Assembly: GCF_003337485.1 (NCBI RefSeq)
Contig: NZ_QPJJ01000013.1
Span: forward strand, 1 to 64,000
DNA length: 64,000 nucleotides
Source: Saliterribacillus persicus
GTDB lineage: Bacteria; Bacillota; Bacilli; Bacillales; Amphibacillaceae
Direction: 5' to 3'
Shown here: one piece after another, positions 9,377 to 19,130 of the stretch
How the letters are laid out: each line of letters opens with the position of its first letter
Position numbering within the stretch: position 1 is the first letter of the stretch
The notes under the pieces: generated by a model
The model's input: the letters and a program-made list of their open reading frames with translations, nothing else
Database searches by the model: none
Told to the model about the DNA's origin: nothing
Position numbers and translations under genes: made by a program

Positions 9377-11199
9377 TTCTCTCCACCTCTTTTCCGTGTG
9401 GTTAACGGTAAAGTAAAGAAAATCGTCGTTCCCTGTCCTTCTTTACTAGAAGCCCAAATATGACCATGATGGGCATCAATAATTTCTTTAGAAATGGCTA
9501 ATCCCAAACCAGTTCCACCTAGCTCTCTTGACCTTGCTTTATCTACACGGTAAAAACGATCAAATATTTTATCGAGCTTCTCTCTTTCAATTCCTAGCCC
9601 TTGGTCAGAAATACTTATTCTAACCCGTTGCTTTTCTTTGATTACCTGAAACGTTATATTCCCGCCTTCTGGCGAGTATTTGATGGCATTAGAAATAATA
9701 TTATCAACTACCTGGGTAATTTTATCTTTATCTAGCCAGATAAAAATACTCTCTCTCGGTATTTTACGATCAATCCCAATCGTTTCTAGCTTATTCATCT
9801 CAAAGCGATCAATAATATGATGGAAAAACGGTACAATATTGACGCGTTCTTTATACATCGCTTTTTCCTTATGATCCATTTTAGATAATTGTAATAAATC
9901 ATTTACCAGTCGAATCATTCGCTCTGTTTCATTTTGTGTTACCTCAAGGAATTGAGGTGCAATCGATTCATCTTTCCATGCACCTTCTGTTAAAGCCTCT
10001 AAATAACTGCGCATGGTTGTAAGTGGTGTCCTAAGCTCATGCGAAACGTTCGAAACAAACTCTCGTCTCTCCTGCTCCACTTTTTCCTGTTCCGTTACAT
10101 CACTGATAACGGTGATAAGTCCATTAAAGTGTTCAAATTCATCCTGTACGACTGAAAAGTTAGCTTTTATTAAGAAGAATGCTTCATCATCACTAAAATC
10201 AATCGTGACAGAGCCTGTTTCCTCTAGTTCTCTAACATCAACTACTTTATCCTCTAATTGCAAGACCTCAATTAAGGTTCTTCCCTTTGCTTGTTCAAAG
10301 GTCAATCCGATCAGATTCACTGCTGGCTCATTCATCAAGACAATGTGACCATGTTCATCAGTAGCAATAACGCCATCAGACATATTCGAAAGAACAGAGC
10401 TCAGCTTTCTTCTTTCTTCTTCTGTGGTGAGATTTGCTTGTCTTAATTTATCATTCATATCATTAAAAGTTGTCGCTAATTGACCAATTTCATCACTGCC
10501 ATATACATTAACCTTCTGTGAGAAATCACCTTCAGCCATCACGATTGCTTGTTTTCGCATTTCAGTAATCGGCTTGGTGATTGTCCGAGCAATAAACATT
10601 CCCAATATAATCGAAATAATAATAGCGAGAATTGTTCCATTTAAAAAGATTCGGTTAATTTTTTGAACTTGTTCATAGACGCCTTCCATTGATGCCTGAA
10701 TTGAAACAGCACCAATTGGGGTTTCACCGCTCATGAGAGGTACGGTTCTTACAAGCATTCGATCACGGGTACTTTCATTTAACATAATTTCATCTTCCGG
10801 CTCTCCGTACATTAGTGCGACGGTGATCCCGTTTTCCCCACTGACGCGTTTGCCGATCCGTTCTAATTGCCCTTTGGCACCAACTACACGAAACTGTGTA
10901 TCAATAACCCGAAGATCAGAAAATAGATCACTAGAGTAAAGACTTAAGATATTTTGCACATCTTGTTGCAGGGTCGGACCTTCACCATCTTCTACTCGTT
11001 CTTCACTAAATGCTTCCTCGAGATTGGTTGTTAATACCTCCAATCGATCCGACACATTATTATAAAAGTTCTCTTCTAAATTTTCTTCTAATTTCTGCGC
11101 AAAATAAGCACCAATCACTTGAATGGCAAGCAATAAGAACAAAGTTAAAATCACTATAATTTTTAGTCGTATCGATTGTATAAAACTAACTCGTTTCAT
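9373..11199 (-). CDS. walK: Essential sensor histidine kinase WalK
   Basis: Senses the state of peptidoglycan turnover and phosphorylates WalR. Domains in order: membrane helix 12-34, extracellular PDC-like domain 35-183, membrane helix 184-204, HAMP about 205-257, PAS about 265-370, HisKA with the phospho-accepting His387 in SNVSHELRTPLTT, and the HATPase domain with N-box DNIISNAIKYSPEGG and G-boxes DQGLGI and GGTGLGL. At 608 residues it is the usual length. It lies 6 bp downstream of walR in one operon. Confidence 0.96.
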   Translation of the reverse strand: MKRVSFIQSIRLKIIVILTLFLLLAIQVIGAYFAQKLEENLEENFYNNVSDRLEVLTTNLEEAFSEERVEDGEGPTLQQDVQNILSLYSSDLFSDLRVIDTQFRVVGAKGQLERIGKRVSGENGITVALMYGEPEDEIMLNESTRDRMLVRTVPLMSGETPIGAVSIQASMEGVYEQVQKINRIFLNGTILAIIISIILGMFIARTITKPITEMRKQAIVMAEGDFSQKVNVYGSDEIGQLATTFNDMNDKLRQANLTTEEERRKLSSVLSNMSDGVIATDEHGHIVLMNEPAVNLIGLTFEQAKGRTLIEVLQLEDKVVDVRELEETGSVTIDFSDDEAFFLIKANFSVVQDEFEHFNGLITVISDVTEQEKVEQERREFVSNVSHELRTPLTTMRSYLEALTEGAWKDESIAPQFLEVTQNETERMIRLVNDLLQLSKMDHKEKAMYKERVNIVPFFHHIIDRFEMNKLETIGIDRKIPRESIFIWLDKDKITQVVDNIISNAIKYSPEGGNITFQVIKEKQRVRISISDQGLGIEREKLDKIFDRFYRVDKARSRELGGTGLGLAISKEIIDAHHGHIWASSKEGQGTTIFFTLPLTTRKRGGEK

Positions 11200-11205
11200 G
11201 CAGCA

Positions 11206-11907
11206 TTACTCCTGTTCAGGATTTCGCAAATAATATCCGACACCTCTTCTTGTTACGATCCAAAGTGGATTACTTGGGTTATCTTCAATTTTTTCTCTTA
11301 AACGACGTACCGTTACATCCACTGTACGAACGTCACCATAATAATCATAGCCCCATACCGTCTCAAGTAAATGCTCTCTTGTCATAACTTGCCCAATGTG
11401 GCGTGCTAAGTAATGTAGTAGTTCAAACTCTCGGTGAGTAAGCTCTACTTGCTTGCCGTCACGTGTTACCGTATAAGCATCTGGATGAATCACTAAAGAT
11501 CCGATTGAAATGTCCTTTGTCTCTCTCTTTGTATCTGCCGGTTGTTGCTGACGACGAAGGTTCGCCTTCACCCTAGCAATTAATTCGCGATTACTAAAGG
11601 GTTTGGTGACATAATCATCTGCACCAAGCTCTAAGCCTAGTACTTTATCAATTTCGGAATCTTTTGCTGTTAGCATTATAATTGGCATGCTATGCGTTTT
11701 TCTAATTTCCCTGCATACTTCATTTCCATCCTTATTTGGCAGCATAATATCAAGTAGGATAAGATCTGGGTCTTCCTTTTGAGCGAGATCAATTGCCTCA
11801 TCCCCGTCGTATGCACAAACAACTGCATACCCTTCTTTTTCTAAATTAAATTTTAATATATCTGCAATTGGCTTTTCATCATCTACGACTAATATTTTGA
11901 GACTCAT
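11206..11907 (-). CDS. walR: Essential response regulator WalR
   Basis: OmpR/PhoB-family regulator. The receiver domain has the acidic pair at 10-11, phospho-acceptor Asp53 in LILLDIMLP, and conserved TAKDSE and KPF. The winged-helix DNA-binding domain occupies about 130-230 ([21 protein letters not shown]). In relatives it controls autolysin and wall-polymer genes by binding two TGTWAH repeats 5 bases apart. The adjacent M23 peptidase gene has such a repeat upstream. It is the first gene of walRKHIJ-htrC. Confidence 0.97.
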   Translation of the reverse strand: MSLKILVVDDEKPIADILKFNLEKEGYAVVCAYDGDEAIDLAQKEDPDLILLDIMLPNKDGNEVCREIRKTHSMPIIMLTAKDSEIDKVLGLELGADDYVTKPFSNRELIARVKANLRRQQQPADTKRETKDISIGSLVIHPDAYTVTRDGKQVELTHREFELLHYLARHIGQVMTREHLLETVWGYDYYGDVRTVDVTVRRLREKIEDNPSNPLWIVTRRGVGYYLRNPEQE

Positions 11908-12080
11908 ATGGTCACGTCCTTTTCTAAAAATAATGGAATCTATGGTATTGGTTCATTTTAAATGAGCGTATAAATTACACCATTCTAATTACTTATTTTA
12001 ACGTACTTTTACTAAAAAGTCTTTTTCTGTCTTTTATCTCGATCGCATTATTTCCTTTTATTATCAATTCCTATAGATAT

Positions 12081-12116
12081 AAAAACCCCTGTTACTTTTC
12101 GGTAACAAGGGTTTAA
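12081..12116 (-). terminator. Terminator of the M23 peptidase gene
   Basis: On the minus strand AACCCTTGTTACC pairs with AGTAACAGGGGTT around GAAA and is followed by five U. Confidence 0.9.
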
Positions 12117-12152
12117 CTTATAATTTATGCGGGTATTTATACAATAGTTGAC

Positions 12153-13580
12153 TTATCTTACTAAATTAGCTGGGTTTTGAAGGGCACCATTTTTATAGAT
12201 TTCAAAATGTAAGTGAATGCCTGTAGATCTTCCTGTTGTTCCCATCACACCAATTTTTTGTCCTCTTTCAACGGACTGGCCAGCACTTACAGAAATAGAT
12301 GCTAGGTGTGAATAAGATGAACGGTAACCATTGTTATGATCAATAACGATTTGATTGCCATAACCACCGTTATGCCATCCAGCAGAACGAACAACACCAT
12401 GATCTGCAGCTAAAATAGAACGATTGCTTACACCTGCAATGTCGATTCCGTTATGTTGAGATCCCCAACGAGGTCCAACATGACTAGAAATATATCCGCC
12501 AACCGCTGGCCACTGGAATTGACCTGAACCTTGAGATGGTACAACCTTCGTACCTTTTTTAACGATTTCTTTTACAGGCTCAGCTGTAATAGTTTCTTCT
12601 ACTTTCCCTTCTGAAACTACTTTTCCATTTACTTTCTTCACGCTAAACTGTACTTCTGCTTTTCCGTCTTTACCTTCTTGCGTAACTTCTTTATCACCTT
12701 TATACATATCTTTATCTTCTACTGTTTCTGTTTCAAATTCGATTGTTTCTTCTTCTAGCTTTTCTTCTAATACAACTACTTCTACAAATGGTTTTTTCTG
12801 TACTACGTTAAGTTCTTGTCCAATTTGCAGGTAACTATCTTCTGTTAAATCTTCGTTCAAATTTAACAGCTCTTCTTTTGATAAGTCATATGCCGATGCA
12901 ATCGAACCTAACACATCGCCTTCTTTTACTTTATATTTCTTATCCTCTAACGTACCATCTTCCAAAAGCTTTAAGCCTTGTTCTAATGATAAAATTTCAT
13001 CCTCTTTAACTTTTTCAGCTTCATATGTAACTTCTTCAGTTAAAGAAACATCTATAATCACAGAATCGCCAACTTGAAGTTTTTGACCTGTTTCCTCTTC
13101 ATTTTCAAGCTTGGTTAAAATATCCTTATTAACGAACTTTTCCTTGTATGCTTGTAGCACCTGTTGTGCTGCTTCTTCATTAGCAAAATAACCTAATTTC
13201 GCATCACCAATCATAACTGCTTGTGCATCAACAGAAAGCGTAAGCTCATCTTCTAAGTATTCCATTGTTTCTGTGTTTTTCGCATTTGGTTGGAAAACTT
13301 TCTCGGATACATATTTAACGTTCTCATTTACTACGTAATTATATCCTTCTTTTTCCGCTTCTTTTTGATTAATTAAATTTTCCACGTGACTCTCCACTAA
13401 TTGCTGATCATCAACAACTCCGATGTGCTCTCCATCGACATAAACATGAAAAATAGTAGATAAGTTAAGATCGTCTGCATATGCTACTTGCGTGGTTAAT
13501 GCTAGTCCAAGAATAGAAGCGAGTGTAACTCTCTTCAGATAGCCAACTAAGTTATTTTTCCTACGATTGCTTTGCTTCAT
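12153..13580 (-). CDS. Secreted LysM-G5-M23 peptidoglycan endopeptidase
   Basis: Likely cell-wall hydrolase. A signal peptide ends near residue 35 (ALTTQVAYA). A long acidic middle is followed by a LysM domain at about 218-262 (YKVKEGDVLGSIASAYDLS), a G5 domain at about 265-340, and a C-terminal M23 domain with the zinc motifs HNGIDIAG and HLHFEIYKNG. Such enzymes cut peptide cross-bridges in peptidoglycan. It is a single gene with its own terminator and lies directly upstream of the wal operon on the same strand. A WalR-like repeat at 13737-13753 makes WalR control plausible. No close named relative is claimed. Confidence 0.92.
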   Translation of the reverse strand: MKQSNRRKNNLVGYLKRVTLASILGLALTTQVAYADDLNLSTIFHVYVDGEHIGVVDDQQLVESHVENLINQKEAEKEGYNYVVNENVKYVSEKVFQPNAKNTETMEYLEDELTLSVDAQAVMIGDAKLGYFANEEAAQQVLQAYKEKFVNKDILTKLENEEETGQKLQVGDSVIIDVSLTEEVTYEAEKVKEDEILSLEQGLKLLEDGTLEDKKYKVKEGDVLGSIASAYDLSKEELLNLNEDLTEDSYLQIGQELNVVQKKPFVEVVVLEEKLEEETIEFETETVEDKDMYKGDKEVTQEGKDGKAEVQFSVKKVNGKVVSEGKVEETITAEPVKEIVKKGTKVVPSQGSGQFQWPAVGGYISSHVGPRWGSQHNGIDIAGVSNRSILAADHGVVRSAGWHNGGYGNQIVIDHNNGYRSSYSHLASISVSAGQSVERGQKIGVMGTTGRSTGIHLHFEIYKNGALQNPANLVR

Positions 13581-13655
13581 TACGTAAGTCCTCCTGCATA
13601 ATCCCTAATAATTTCTAATTTATATGTTTTTTCCCTGTCTTTTTATCTATGTTGT

Positions 13656-13675
13656 TTGTAAATTAATTTTTACAA
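13656..13675. promoter_or_regulatory. Inverted repeat in the M23 peptidase leader
   Basis: TTGTAAA at 13656-13662 and TTTACAA at 13669-13675 form exact arms around six bases, 76 bp upstream of the peptidase start. The TGTAAA unit resembles a WalR half-site, but the arrangement is inverted, not direct. Regulator unknown. Confidence 0.4.
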
Positions 13676-13736
13676 TTTTTAATCCTTTACTAATTTACCA
13701 TAGGTAGCGTCTCGAATTAAAGGCTTTTAATCAAGA

Positions 13737-13753
13737 TGTAATATAATTGTATC
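13737..13753 (+). promoter_or_regulatory. Candidate WalR box
   Basis: TGTAAT, five bases, then TGTATC: a direct repeat matching 11 of 12 positions of the known WalR consensus (TGTWAH-N5-TGTWAH). It lies about 157 bp upstream of the M23 peptidase and 280 bp upstream of the MazG-like gene in the divergent 13581-14033 gap. Distance from either start means the promoter it serves is uncertain. Nothing else gene-like was seen in this gap. Confidence 0.5.
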
Positions 13754-14033
13754 ATTCGTAACATTATTTCCCAGAACTGTTACATATCAGATACTCTGTT
13801 ATTCTAGTCTTTTTATAAAGAAATTAAAGGAAAATAACTATATAACTAGGTATTTCTGCAGTGATTATTAAAAAATTATTACGAAGTTTTAACTAGTGCT
13901 TTCTTTTATAATAGATGGTAAATTAATGTTAATGCGTTAATCGAAATTTTAAAGTTGATGATTTCTTTCACTAAAAGGAGGAAGAACAGGCTATTAAAAC
14001 AACGAAAAGGATTATGGGGGAGTGAGCTATTAG

Positions 14034-14348
14034 ATGGAAGCAAAAGAATTTCAAAAATGGATTGCTGAATACTACAAATCAAGAGGTTGGGCTGATTTAG
14101 ATATATTTATACGTATCGGCTTTTTATCAGAAGAGACTGGAGAAGTGGCTAGAGCTATAAGAGCCCTTGAAATTGGACGAGATCGTCCAGATGAATATGT
14201 CACTTCATTCAATGAGGGTAAGAAACATCTAACAGAGGAACTTGGAGATGTATTGGGAAATGTAGCTGTCATTGCTAACAAATATAATATCGAATTAGAA
14301 GATATTTTCCTAGAACATAAAAATAAACTATCAAATAGATATCGTTAA
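14034..14348 (+). CDS. MazG-like nucleotide pyrophosphohydrolase
   Basis: A 104-residue single-domain MazG-fold protein. The metal-binding pattern is seen as LSEETGEVARAI and TEELGDVLGNV, the EExxE...ExxD arrangement of the family, which hydrolyses (d)NTPs to NMP and pyrophosphate, often to remove damaged nucleotides. The start ATG 14034 follows GGGGGAG. The LOG gene follows 30 bp later on the same strand, so the two probably form a small operon concerned with nucleotide or nucleoside turnover (inference). Confidence 0.85.
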   Translation: MEAKEFQKWIAEYYKSRGWADLDIFIRIGFLSEETGEVARAIRALEIGRDRPDEYVTSFNEGKKHLTEELGDVLGNVAVIANKYNIELEDIFLEHKNKLSNRYR

Positions 14349-14378
14349 CTATTTGAAAAAGGATTGAAGGTGATTGCG

Positions 14379-14951
14379 ATGGAAATAAAAAATCTTGCTG
14401 TATTTTGTGGATCGAGTACAGGTACTGATAGTATTTATATGCAAAGTGCAGAAAAGCTTGGTGAAGAATTAGCGAATAGAAATAGAACACTGATTTATGG
14501 TGGAGCTCAAGTTGGATGTATGGGTGCTTTGGCTGATACATCTCTCTACTATGGAGGAAATGTAGTCGGTGTAATTCCTCAAAAGCTGAAGGATGTGGAA
14601 ATTGCCCATGAGCAATTAACGGAACTTCATATAGTTGAAACGATGCACGAACGCAAAGCGAAAATGGCAGAATTAGCTGATGGGTTTGTTGCTCTCCCTG
14701 GAGGTGCGGGAACATTAGAAGAGTGGTTTGAAGTATTTACTTGGTCACAGCTGGGTTATCATGCAAAACCATGTGGATTATTAAATGTGAATGGCTTTTT
14801 CAACCCTTTAATCACATTGATAGACCACACAATTGAGCAGGGTTTTATGAATAAAAGTTACCGAGAAATGATACTTATTGCCTCTGACCCTACAGAGTTA
14901 TTGCAAAAAATGGATTCTTATAGTCCGAGTTACATATCAAAATGGGCTTAG
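14379..14951 (+). CDS. LOG-family nucleotide 5'-monophosphate phosphoribohydrolase
   Basis: A Rossmann-like enzyme of the LOG/TIGR00730 family that releases the base from nucleoside monophosphates; in plants and some bacteria this activates cytokinins, and the YvdD protein of B. subtilis is a relative. The diagnostic PGGxGTxxE motif appears as LPGGAGTLEEWFE, with GGAQVGCMG and ERKAKM earlier. I chose ATG 14379 with GAAGGTG 6 bases before it; an in-frame TTG lies 15 bases upstream. It follows the MazG-like gene and ends before a bidirectional terminator. Confidence 0.9.
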   Translation: MEIKNLAVFCGSSTGTDSIYMQSAEKLGEELANRNRTLIYGGAQVGCMGALADTSLYYGGNVVGVIPQKLKDVEIAHEQLTELHIVETMHERKAKMAELADGFVALPGGAGTLEEWFEVFTWSQLGYHAKPCGLLNVNGFFNPLITLIDHTIEQGFMNKSYREMILIASDPTELLQKMDSYSPSYISKWA

Positions 14952-14988
14952 TCAACAACCATTTATACTTTACTTATAAAAAAAAGTT

Positions 14989-15046
14989 ATAAAAAAGAGC
15001 CTAAATATACACGCTCCACATGTAAGCTTGTATATTTTAGGCTCTC
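14989..15046 (-). terminator. Terminator between convergent LOG and DUF2207 genes
   Basis: GAGCCTAAATATACA at 14997-15011 pairs with TGTATATTTTAGGCTC ending at 15045. The minus-strand side has six U, so it mainly serves the DUF2207 gene; the plus-strand side is weaker. Confidence 0.85.
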
Positions 15047-15086
15047 TAATTTTATAACAGTGCTATAACTATTGCTTTCCTTCCTC

Positions 15087-16778
15087 TTAGAAACCACCTG
15101 ATCCTCCTCCGCCACCACCAACTCCAGCTCCGCCGCCGGGAACACCACCACTACTGCCAGAAGCAGCTGACACTGATGAGCTTGCATTATCAAAATGGTT
15201 GTTCAGCGTGCCTGCTATGACCATAAACATGACAAAATCATTTGTCTGCGGATTATTATGAGTTGGTGCGAAGTTGTGACCCATATCTTCGCTTCTTTTC
15301 TGCATCGACTTATTGCCTGTACCGATGGCGTAAATAAATGCTTGCATTTGTTTATCTTTCATCCAGTCATTCCACTCAGATTCACTGATATTATCATAAT
15401 TGGAGCTAAGGGTCTGCCACTGCTGTTTAATTCTAAGTCCTAGAACGGTTTTCGGTTGAAAGATGATCGCAAATAATATCAAGGTTATGCTTAGAAATAT
15501 TGTGAAAAACATCCACATAAAAAGGGAATGAACTCCTAAAAGAATACTAAATGGAATGAGCAGAGAACCTGCTACTGCTATTGTCCAACGTAAGCCTATT
15601 TGTTTATCAACCAAATCGTTTTCTTTTATCTCAGCTTTTACCGCTTGCACCCAATGTTGAAAGTCACTGTTGTAGGTGGAATAATTTTCTTTTTTCTTTG
15701 TATAGTCCTCAAGGTTTTCTAAAGAGAAGACACCGTTATCTCCTATTTTATAAAACAGCCAATTAATCAGTAGGCGTTCATGTGGGTAGTCTGTATTGGC
15801 ATCTACGACAACAAAGGTCGTCTCGCCATCTCGATTGACCTTCCCTTTCCTAACTAGATCCAATAAAGATGCAGCCAGAAGGTTGCTTTTGGGATACATA
15901 TGGTTCATATACAGCATGGTAGCTGGTAAACTCATTTCTTGATCTGGTAATAATTGTGCTTGCGAAGAGCTACGGTCTACTTCCCATAATCTACTTTTCT
16001 TTTTTCTCCAAGCTATATAAAAAAGTACGAGTAAAAATAGTGTAAAGCCACTTACAATATAAGGTGAAATCTGACTTAATAGCTCCTGTCTATTCTCATA
16101 AGCTATTACTTCCTCTTCCAATTTAGCTTGATCTGCTAGTATATTCTCACGAATTGTTTTGTTCTCTAACACACTTGCTGAAGGAAATAGAGAAGCTTCA
16201 TAAGCTACCCGGATATCTCCGTTTGTTCCGCTTTTTACTTCTCCCATGGCAAAATGAACAACACCATCAGACTCTATATTCGATGTATCGTATGCTTCAT
16301 CATAACCCAAGGCTAGCACCTCTTGTGGTGATTGAGGCGGATACACGTAAATATCCATATTTTGATACGTCGATTCATTACTAGTGTCGAAAAAAGGCCA
16401 GTAAAATTGTGCCAAGTCTGTGTAGACCTCTACACCATTCTTGATGGTGTAAGAAAGATCAACCTTGACCTCCTCGTCTGAACCGCTTCGATAGGCTTTG
16501 TAAAGATTCTCTTCCTGTTCAATATCTAAAGAAGTGTTATTTTCAGATGCTTGAAAGTCTATTATTTGTGTATTTTCCTTTGGAATAAGGGTGCGAGTGA
16601 TTCCGTTAAAATCGCCATCAAATTCATAGGTGTGTTGCTCTATCACTTGCACATCACCGTTCTCCTGTAAGTAAGCATTGATTTCTGTATTTTCAATTGA
16701 AAAGTCCACAGCAAAGACATGCTGAGGTAGTAAAATAATCGTAAAAACAAAGGCAAGTAATATTACTAGTTTTTTCAT
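15087..16778 (-). CDS. DUF2207 membrane protein with glycine-rich tail
   Basis: A signal peptide (about 1-24) is followed by an extracytoplasmic DUF2207 domain (about 25-200, including ENGDVQVIEQHTYEFDGDFN and GITRTL). A membrane helix lies at about 240-258. A soluble region follows, then two helices at about 400-445, and the C-terminus is a Gly-rich string ending GGSGGF. This layout is usual for the family, whose function is unknown; members are sometimes near cell-envelope genes. It is monocistronic, convergent with the LOG gene. The 16779-17072 gap behind it shows nothing recognisable. Confidence 0.88.
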   Translation of the reverse strand: MKKLVILLAFVFTIILLPQHVFAVDFSIENTEINAYLQENGDVQVIEQHTYEFDGDFNGITRTLIPKENTQIIDFQASENNTSLDIEQEENLYKAYRSGSDEEVKVDLSYTIKNGVEVYTDLAQFYWPFFDTSNESTYQNMDIYVYPPQSPQEVLALGYDEAYDTSNIESDGVVHFAMGEVKSGTNGDIRVAYEASLFPSASVLENKTIRENILADQAKLEEEVIAYENRQELLSQISPYIVSGFTLFLLVLFYIAWRKKKSRLWEVDRSSSQAQLLPDQEMSLPATMLYMNHMYPKSNLLAASLLDLVRKGKVNRDGETTFVVVDANTDYPHERLLINWLFYKIGDNGVFSLENLEDYTKKKENYSTYNSDFQHWVQAVKAEIKENDLVDKQIGLRWTIAVAGSLLIPFSILLGVHSLFMWMFFTIFLSITLILFAIIFQPKTVLGLRIKQQWQTLSSNYDNISESEWNDWMKDKQMQAFIYAIGTGNKSMQKRSEDMGHNFAPTHNNPQTNDFVMFMVIAGTLNNHFDNASSSVSAASGSSGGVPGGGAGVGGGGGGSGGF

Positions 16779-17072
16779 CTTGTATAAGCTCCTTTCACTC
16801 TATTTACGATTCTTAAGTGAAAAGGTTTCATCTTAGCATTTTCTCTTTGCCCGTATTTAAGCCCATCAAATCTCAATAATAGTTTTAAATTAGCAAAAGA
16901 AAAATCCGCTTATTACCTCACCGATTTTCTATTAGCTTCATTTGTATCAATTCCCACTTTTCATCCCTCATATCTTTTTATTAAACACACTGTAAAGTAA
17001 TAATTTTGCTTCTGCTACGTTATAAATTTTCCGCTTATTCTGCTAACCACTCATTAGCTTTTTCAAAAAAAT

Positions 17073-17642
17073 TCATGATATATCTTCCATGAAAGATTCC
17101 AAACGATTTTTTACATTTTTCCAATCATCGTCTATAATGCTATGAAAAACATAATCTTCTCCATGATATTTCTTCTTTAGAATTCCTTCTCTTTTTGCAC
17201 CAATACGTTCAATAGCTTTTTGAGATCTATTATTGTCAATAGTTGTTATTATCTCAACACGAACAGCTTTCCAGTCCTCAAAAGCATACTGTAACAATAA
17301 GTATTTACACTCCGTATTTACTCTTGTTCTCCAAACCTCCGGGCTATACCAAGTCCAACCAATATTTAAGTTCTTATTTTGTTTTGAAATTCTTAAATAT
17401 CTTGTCATACCAACGATTTTATCCAAAGTCTTATCAAAGACCACGTATGGAAACTCTTCTCCACGTTCTCTACCTTGAATAGCTGCACAAACAAATTCCT
17501 CCATATTTGCTTTTGTATTAATTTTTGCAGGTAAAAACTCCCATATTTCTGGTTGTTTAGCATATTGAAATAATTGTTCCATATGTTGCATCTCAAGAGG
17601 AATTAAAATTACTCTTTCTCCTTCTAACAGCTTAAAATCCAT
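17073..17642 (-). CDS. GNAT N-acetyltransferase, RimJ/RimL type
   Basis: Fold signature residues include GMTRYLRISKQNKNLNIGWTWYSPEVW and KAIERIGAKREGIL, the acetyl-CoA loop and C-terminal strand typical of RimJ/RimL-like enzymes (TYxxxQNxxSQxxxERIGxxxEG pattern seen here as IDNNRSQKAIERIG). Substrate cannot be predicted; ribosomal-protein or antibiotic/metabolite acetylation are known within the family. I use ATG 17642, which has GGTGGG 6 bases before it, over an ATG 15 bases upstream. The gene is isolated, with no clear terminator. Confidence 0.88.
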   Translation of the reverse strand: MDFKLLEGERVILIPLEMQHMEQLFQYAKQPEIWEFLPAKINTKANMEEFVCAAIQGRERGEEFPYVVFDKTLDKIVGMTRYLRISKQNKNLNIGWTWYSPEVWRTRVNTECKYLLLQYAFEDWKAVRVEIITTIDNNRSQKAIERIGAKREGILKKKYHGEDYVFHSIIDDDWKNVKNRLESFMEDIS

Positions 17643-17747
17643 CAGTTTCCCACCCATTATTTAATTTTTCTTATTTACTAAACTGTAGTCCTGTAAAATT
17701 CTATGGACTTCACGTTAAGTCCTTTTTCCAAAATACCCCCAGTTAAC

Positions 17748-18950
17748 CTAAGCAATTTTTTTCGTTATTTTCATAAATTGCTCTTCGTTAGCTTGGAATA
17801 GAGCAAATATAATACATAAGCTAATAGGGATCATTAAGCTTAGATATATATAATTGGCGCCATAATTAGTGGCAACAAAACCAAGGATTGGTGCACTTAT
17901 AACCACGGAACCTTGATTTCCTATCATTCGATAGCTTGCCATTCTTCCGTGATACTCTGAATTAGTAGCTATCTGTTGCACGGCTTGGAGAAGTACTCGA
18001 ATCCAGGTTGTGCCGAGTCCTATTAAGATCACCCCGACAAATGAAACTGGTAATATAGGTGCAATGCCGACAAATAGTAATCCAACCAAAACAACGAGCA
18101 GTGAATAGAGAGCAATTTTATTTTTACCGATTCTCCACCACCATGTTCCTATTAACCCCGCCAAAATCCCTCCAATCGAGATTGATGCGTCTAATAGCCC
18201 GTAAACTGTAGCTGATTGAAGTAAATACTCTACTGTATATACAGATAAAAATCCCAGGCTTGTGTGGAAGACAAGCTGTCCATTAAACATAATGATAAAT
18301 AAACCGAGTAAAAACTTATGACTTCGTATGTATGTAAATCCATCTGTTATGTCTTTAATTATAGAATTTTTATTTGAAACTTTTTGTTTTTCTCTTATTT
18401 CACTTTTTATAAGAAATAATGAAATCGAAGCAATTGCAAAGCTCCCTGTCACAATAGACATAGAGCCCGATACAGAGAGGATGCTAATAATAATCCCACC
18501 TATTGATGCACCTAATAATCCACCTACAATGGCTGAAGACGATGATTGAGAAAAAATTTTCGGCAGATGGTTTTTATCGAAATTCTCTGCAATGAAAGCT
18601 TGTATAGCCGGGCGAAACAGTGATCCCGATACTTGTAAGATCATATGTACAAGGACAATTAACCAAGGTTCAATCTTATCAATTATAAAAAAGAACAATA
18701 AGATTGCCATTGAAAATGTAGATATTATATTGGCTAATATGGATATTTTTTTTCGATTAAATCGATCGACAATAACACCAAAAAACAAATTTAAAACCAG
18801 TCCTGGAAAAAAGCCAAGTCCAATTAATAACCCTGTATAAAGTGGATCATTAGTTAATTCATATAGAACCCACGTAACCGTAACAAAATACATAGCCCTA
18901 CCAAATTCAGCTAAAAAGAACGCAATCAATATATTTTTGAATCCACTCAT
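17748..18950 (-). CDS. MFS transporter (12 membrane segments)
   Basis: About 400 residues with alternating hydrophobic helices throughout, and the loop 2-3 motif GVIVDRFNRKK of the Major Facilitator Superfamily. The overall style (GRMASYRMIGNQGS, exporter-like second half) suggests an efflux permease; substrate unknown. ATG 18950 follows GGTGGTGAAG and begins MSGFKNILIAFFLAEFGRAM; an in-frame ATG 63 bases upstream is less likely. A decayed copy of its first 65 codons lies at 20503-20702, so this segment has been duplicated. Confidence 0.9.
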   Translation of the reverse strand: MSGFKNILIAFFLAEFGRAMYFVTVTWVLYELTNDPLYTGLLIGLGFFPGLVLNLFFGVIVDRFNRKKISILANIISTFSMAILLFFFIIDKIEPWLIVLVHMILQVSGSLFRPAIQAFIAENFDKNHLPKIFSQSSSSAIVGGLLGASIGGIIISILSVSGSMSIVTGSFAIASISLFLIKSEIREKQKVSNKNSIIKDITDGFTYIRSHKFLLGLFIIMFNGQLVFHTSLGFLSVYTVEYLLQSATVYGLLDASISIGGILAGLIGTWWWRIGKNKIALYSLLVVLVGLLFVGIAPILPVSFVGVILIGLGTTWIRVLLQAVQQIATNSEYHGRMASYRMIGNQGSVVISAPILGFVATNYGANYIYLSLMIPISLCIIFALFQANEEQFMKITKKIA

Positions 18951-19130
18951 AAGGTTCTTCACCACCAATGGAATAATTTTTCCATATAATGTAACTGGTC
19001 GTCTTGGGAACAACGTTGTTAACTTATTGAGATATTACTCCAGTTAGTACACTATGGTTATTTTATCATTTTCTTACATTTATAAGTAGTTGGGTAAACA
19101 ATATTTATACATTTCTATGGCAAACGAAAA
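18741..19130. repeat. Direct repeat copy A: MFS 5' end plus a remnant of a neighbouring gene's 3' end
   Basis: This segment matches 20501-20870 in two blocks. The first is the 5' part of the MFS gene, nearly identical over about 65 bp around 18890-18960. The second, near 19075-19118, resembles the last codons of the transglutaminase-like gene (shared run TTTATACATTTCTAT). The two blocks are separated by unalignable sequence in both copies. The intact MFS gene is in copy A; the intact transglutaminase gene is in copy B. Confidence 0.75.

Noticed and set aside
13581-13740. c-di-AMP (ydaO/yuaA) riboswitch before the M23 peptidase
   Set aside because: Such riboswitches often precede wall hydrolases, but the conserved core sequences are not present.
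13968-14033. Leader peptide before the MazG-like gene
   Set aside because: A strong ribosome-like AAAGGAGG exists, but the only frame after it would need an ATT start and encodes about ten residues.
14275-14715. 146-codon minus-strand frame
   Set aside because: Lies antisense to the MazG-like and LOG genes; its protein is aromatic-rich and has no ribosome site.
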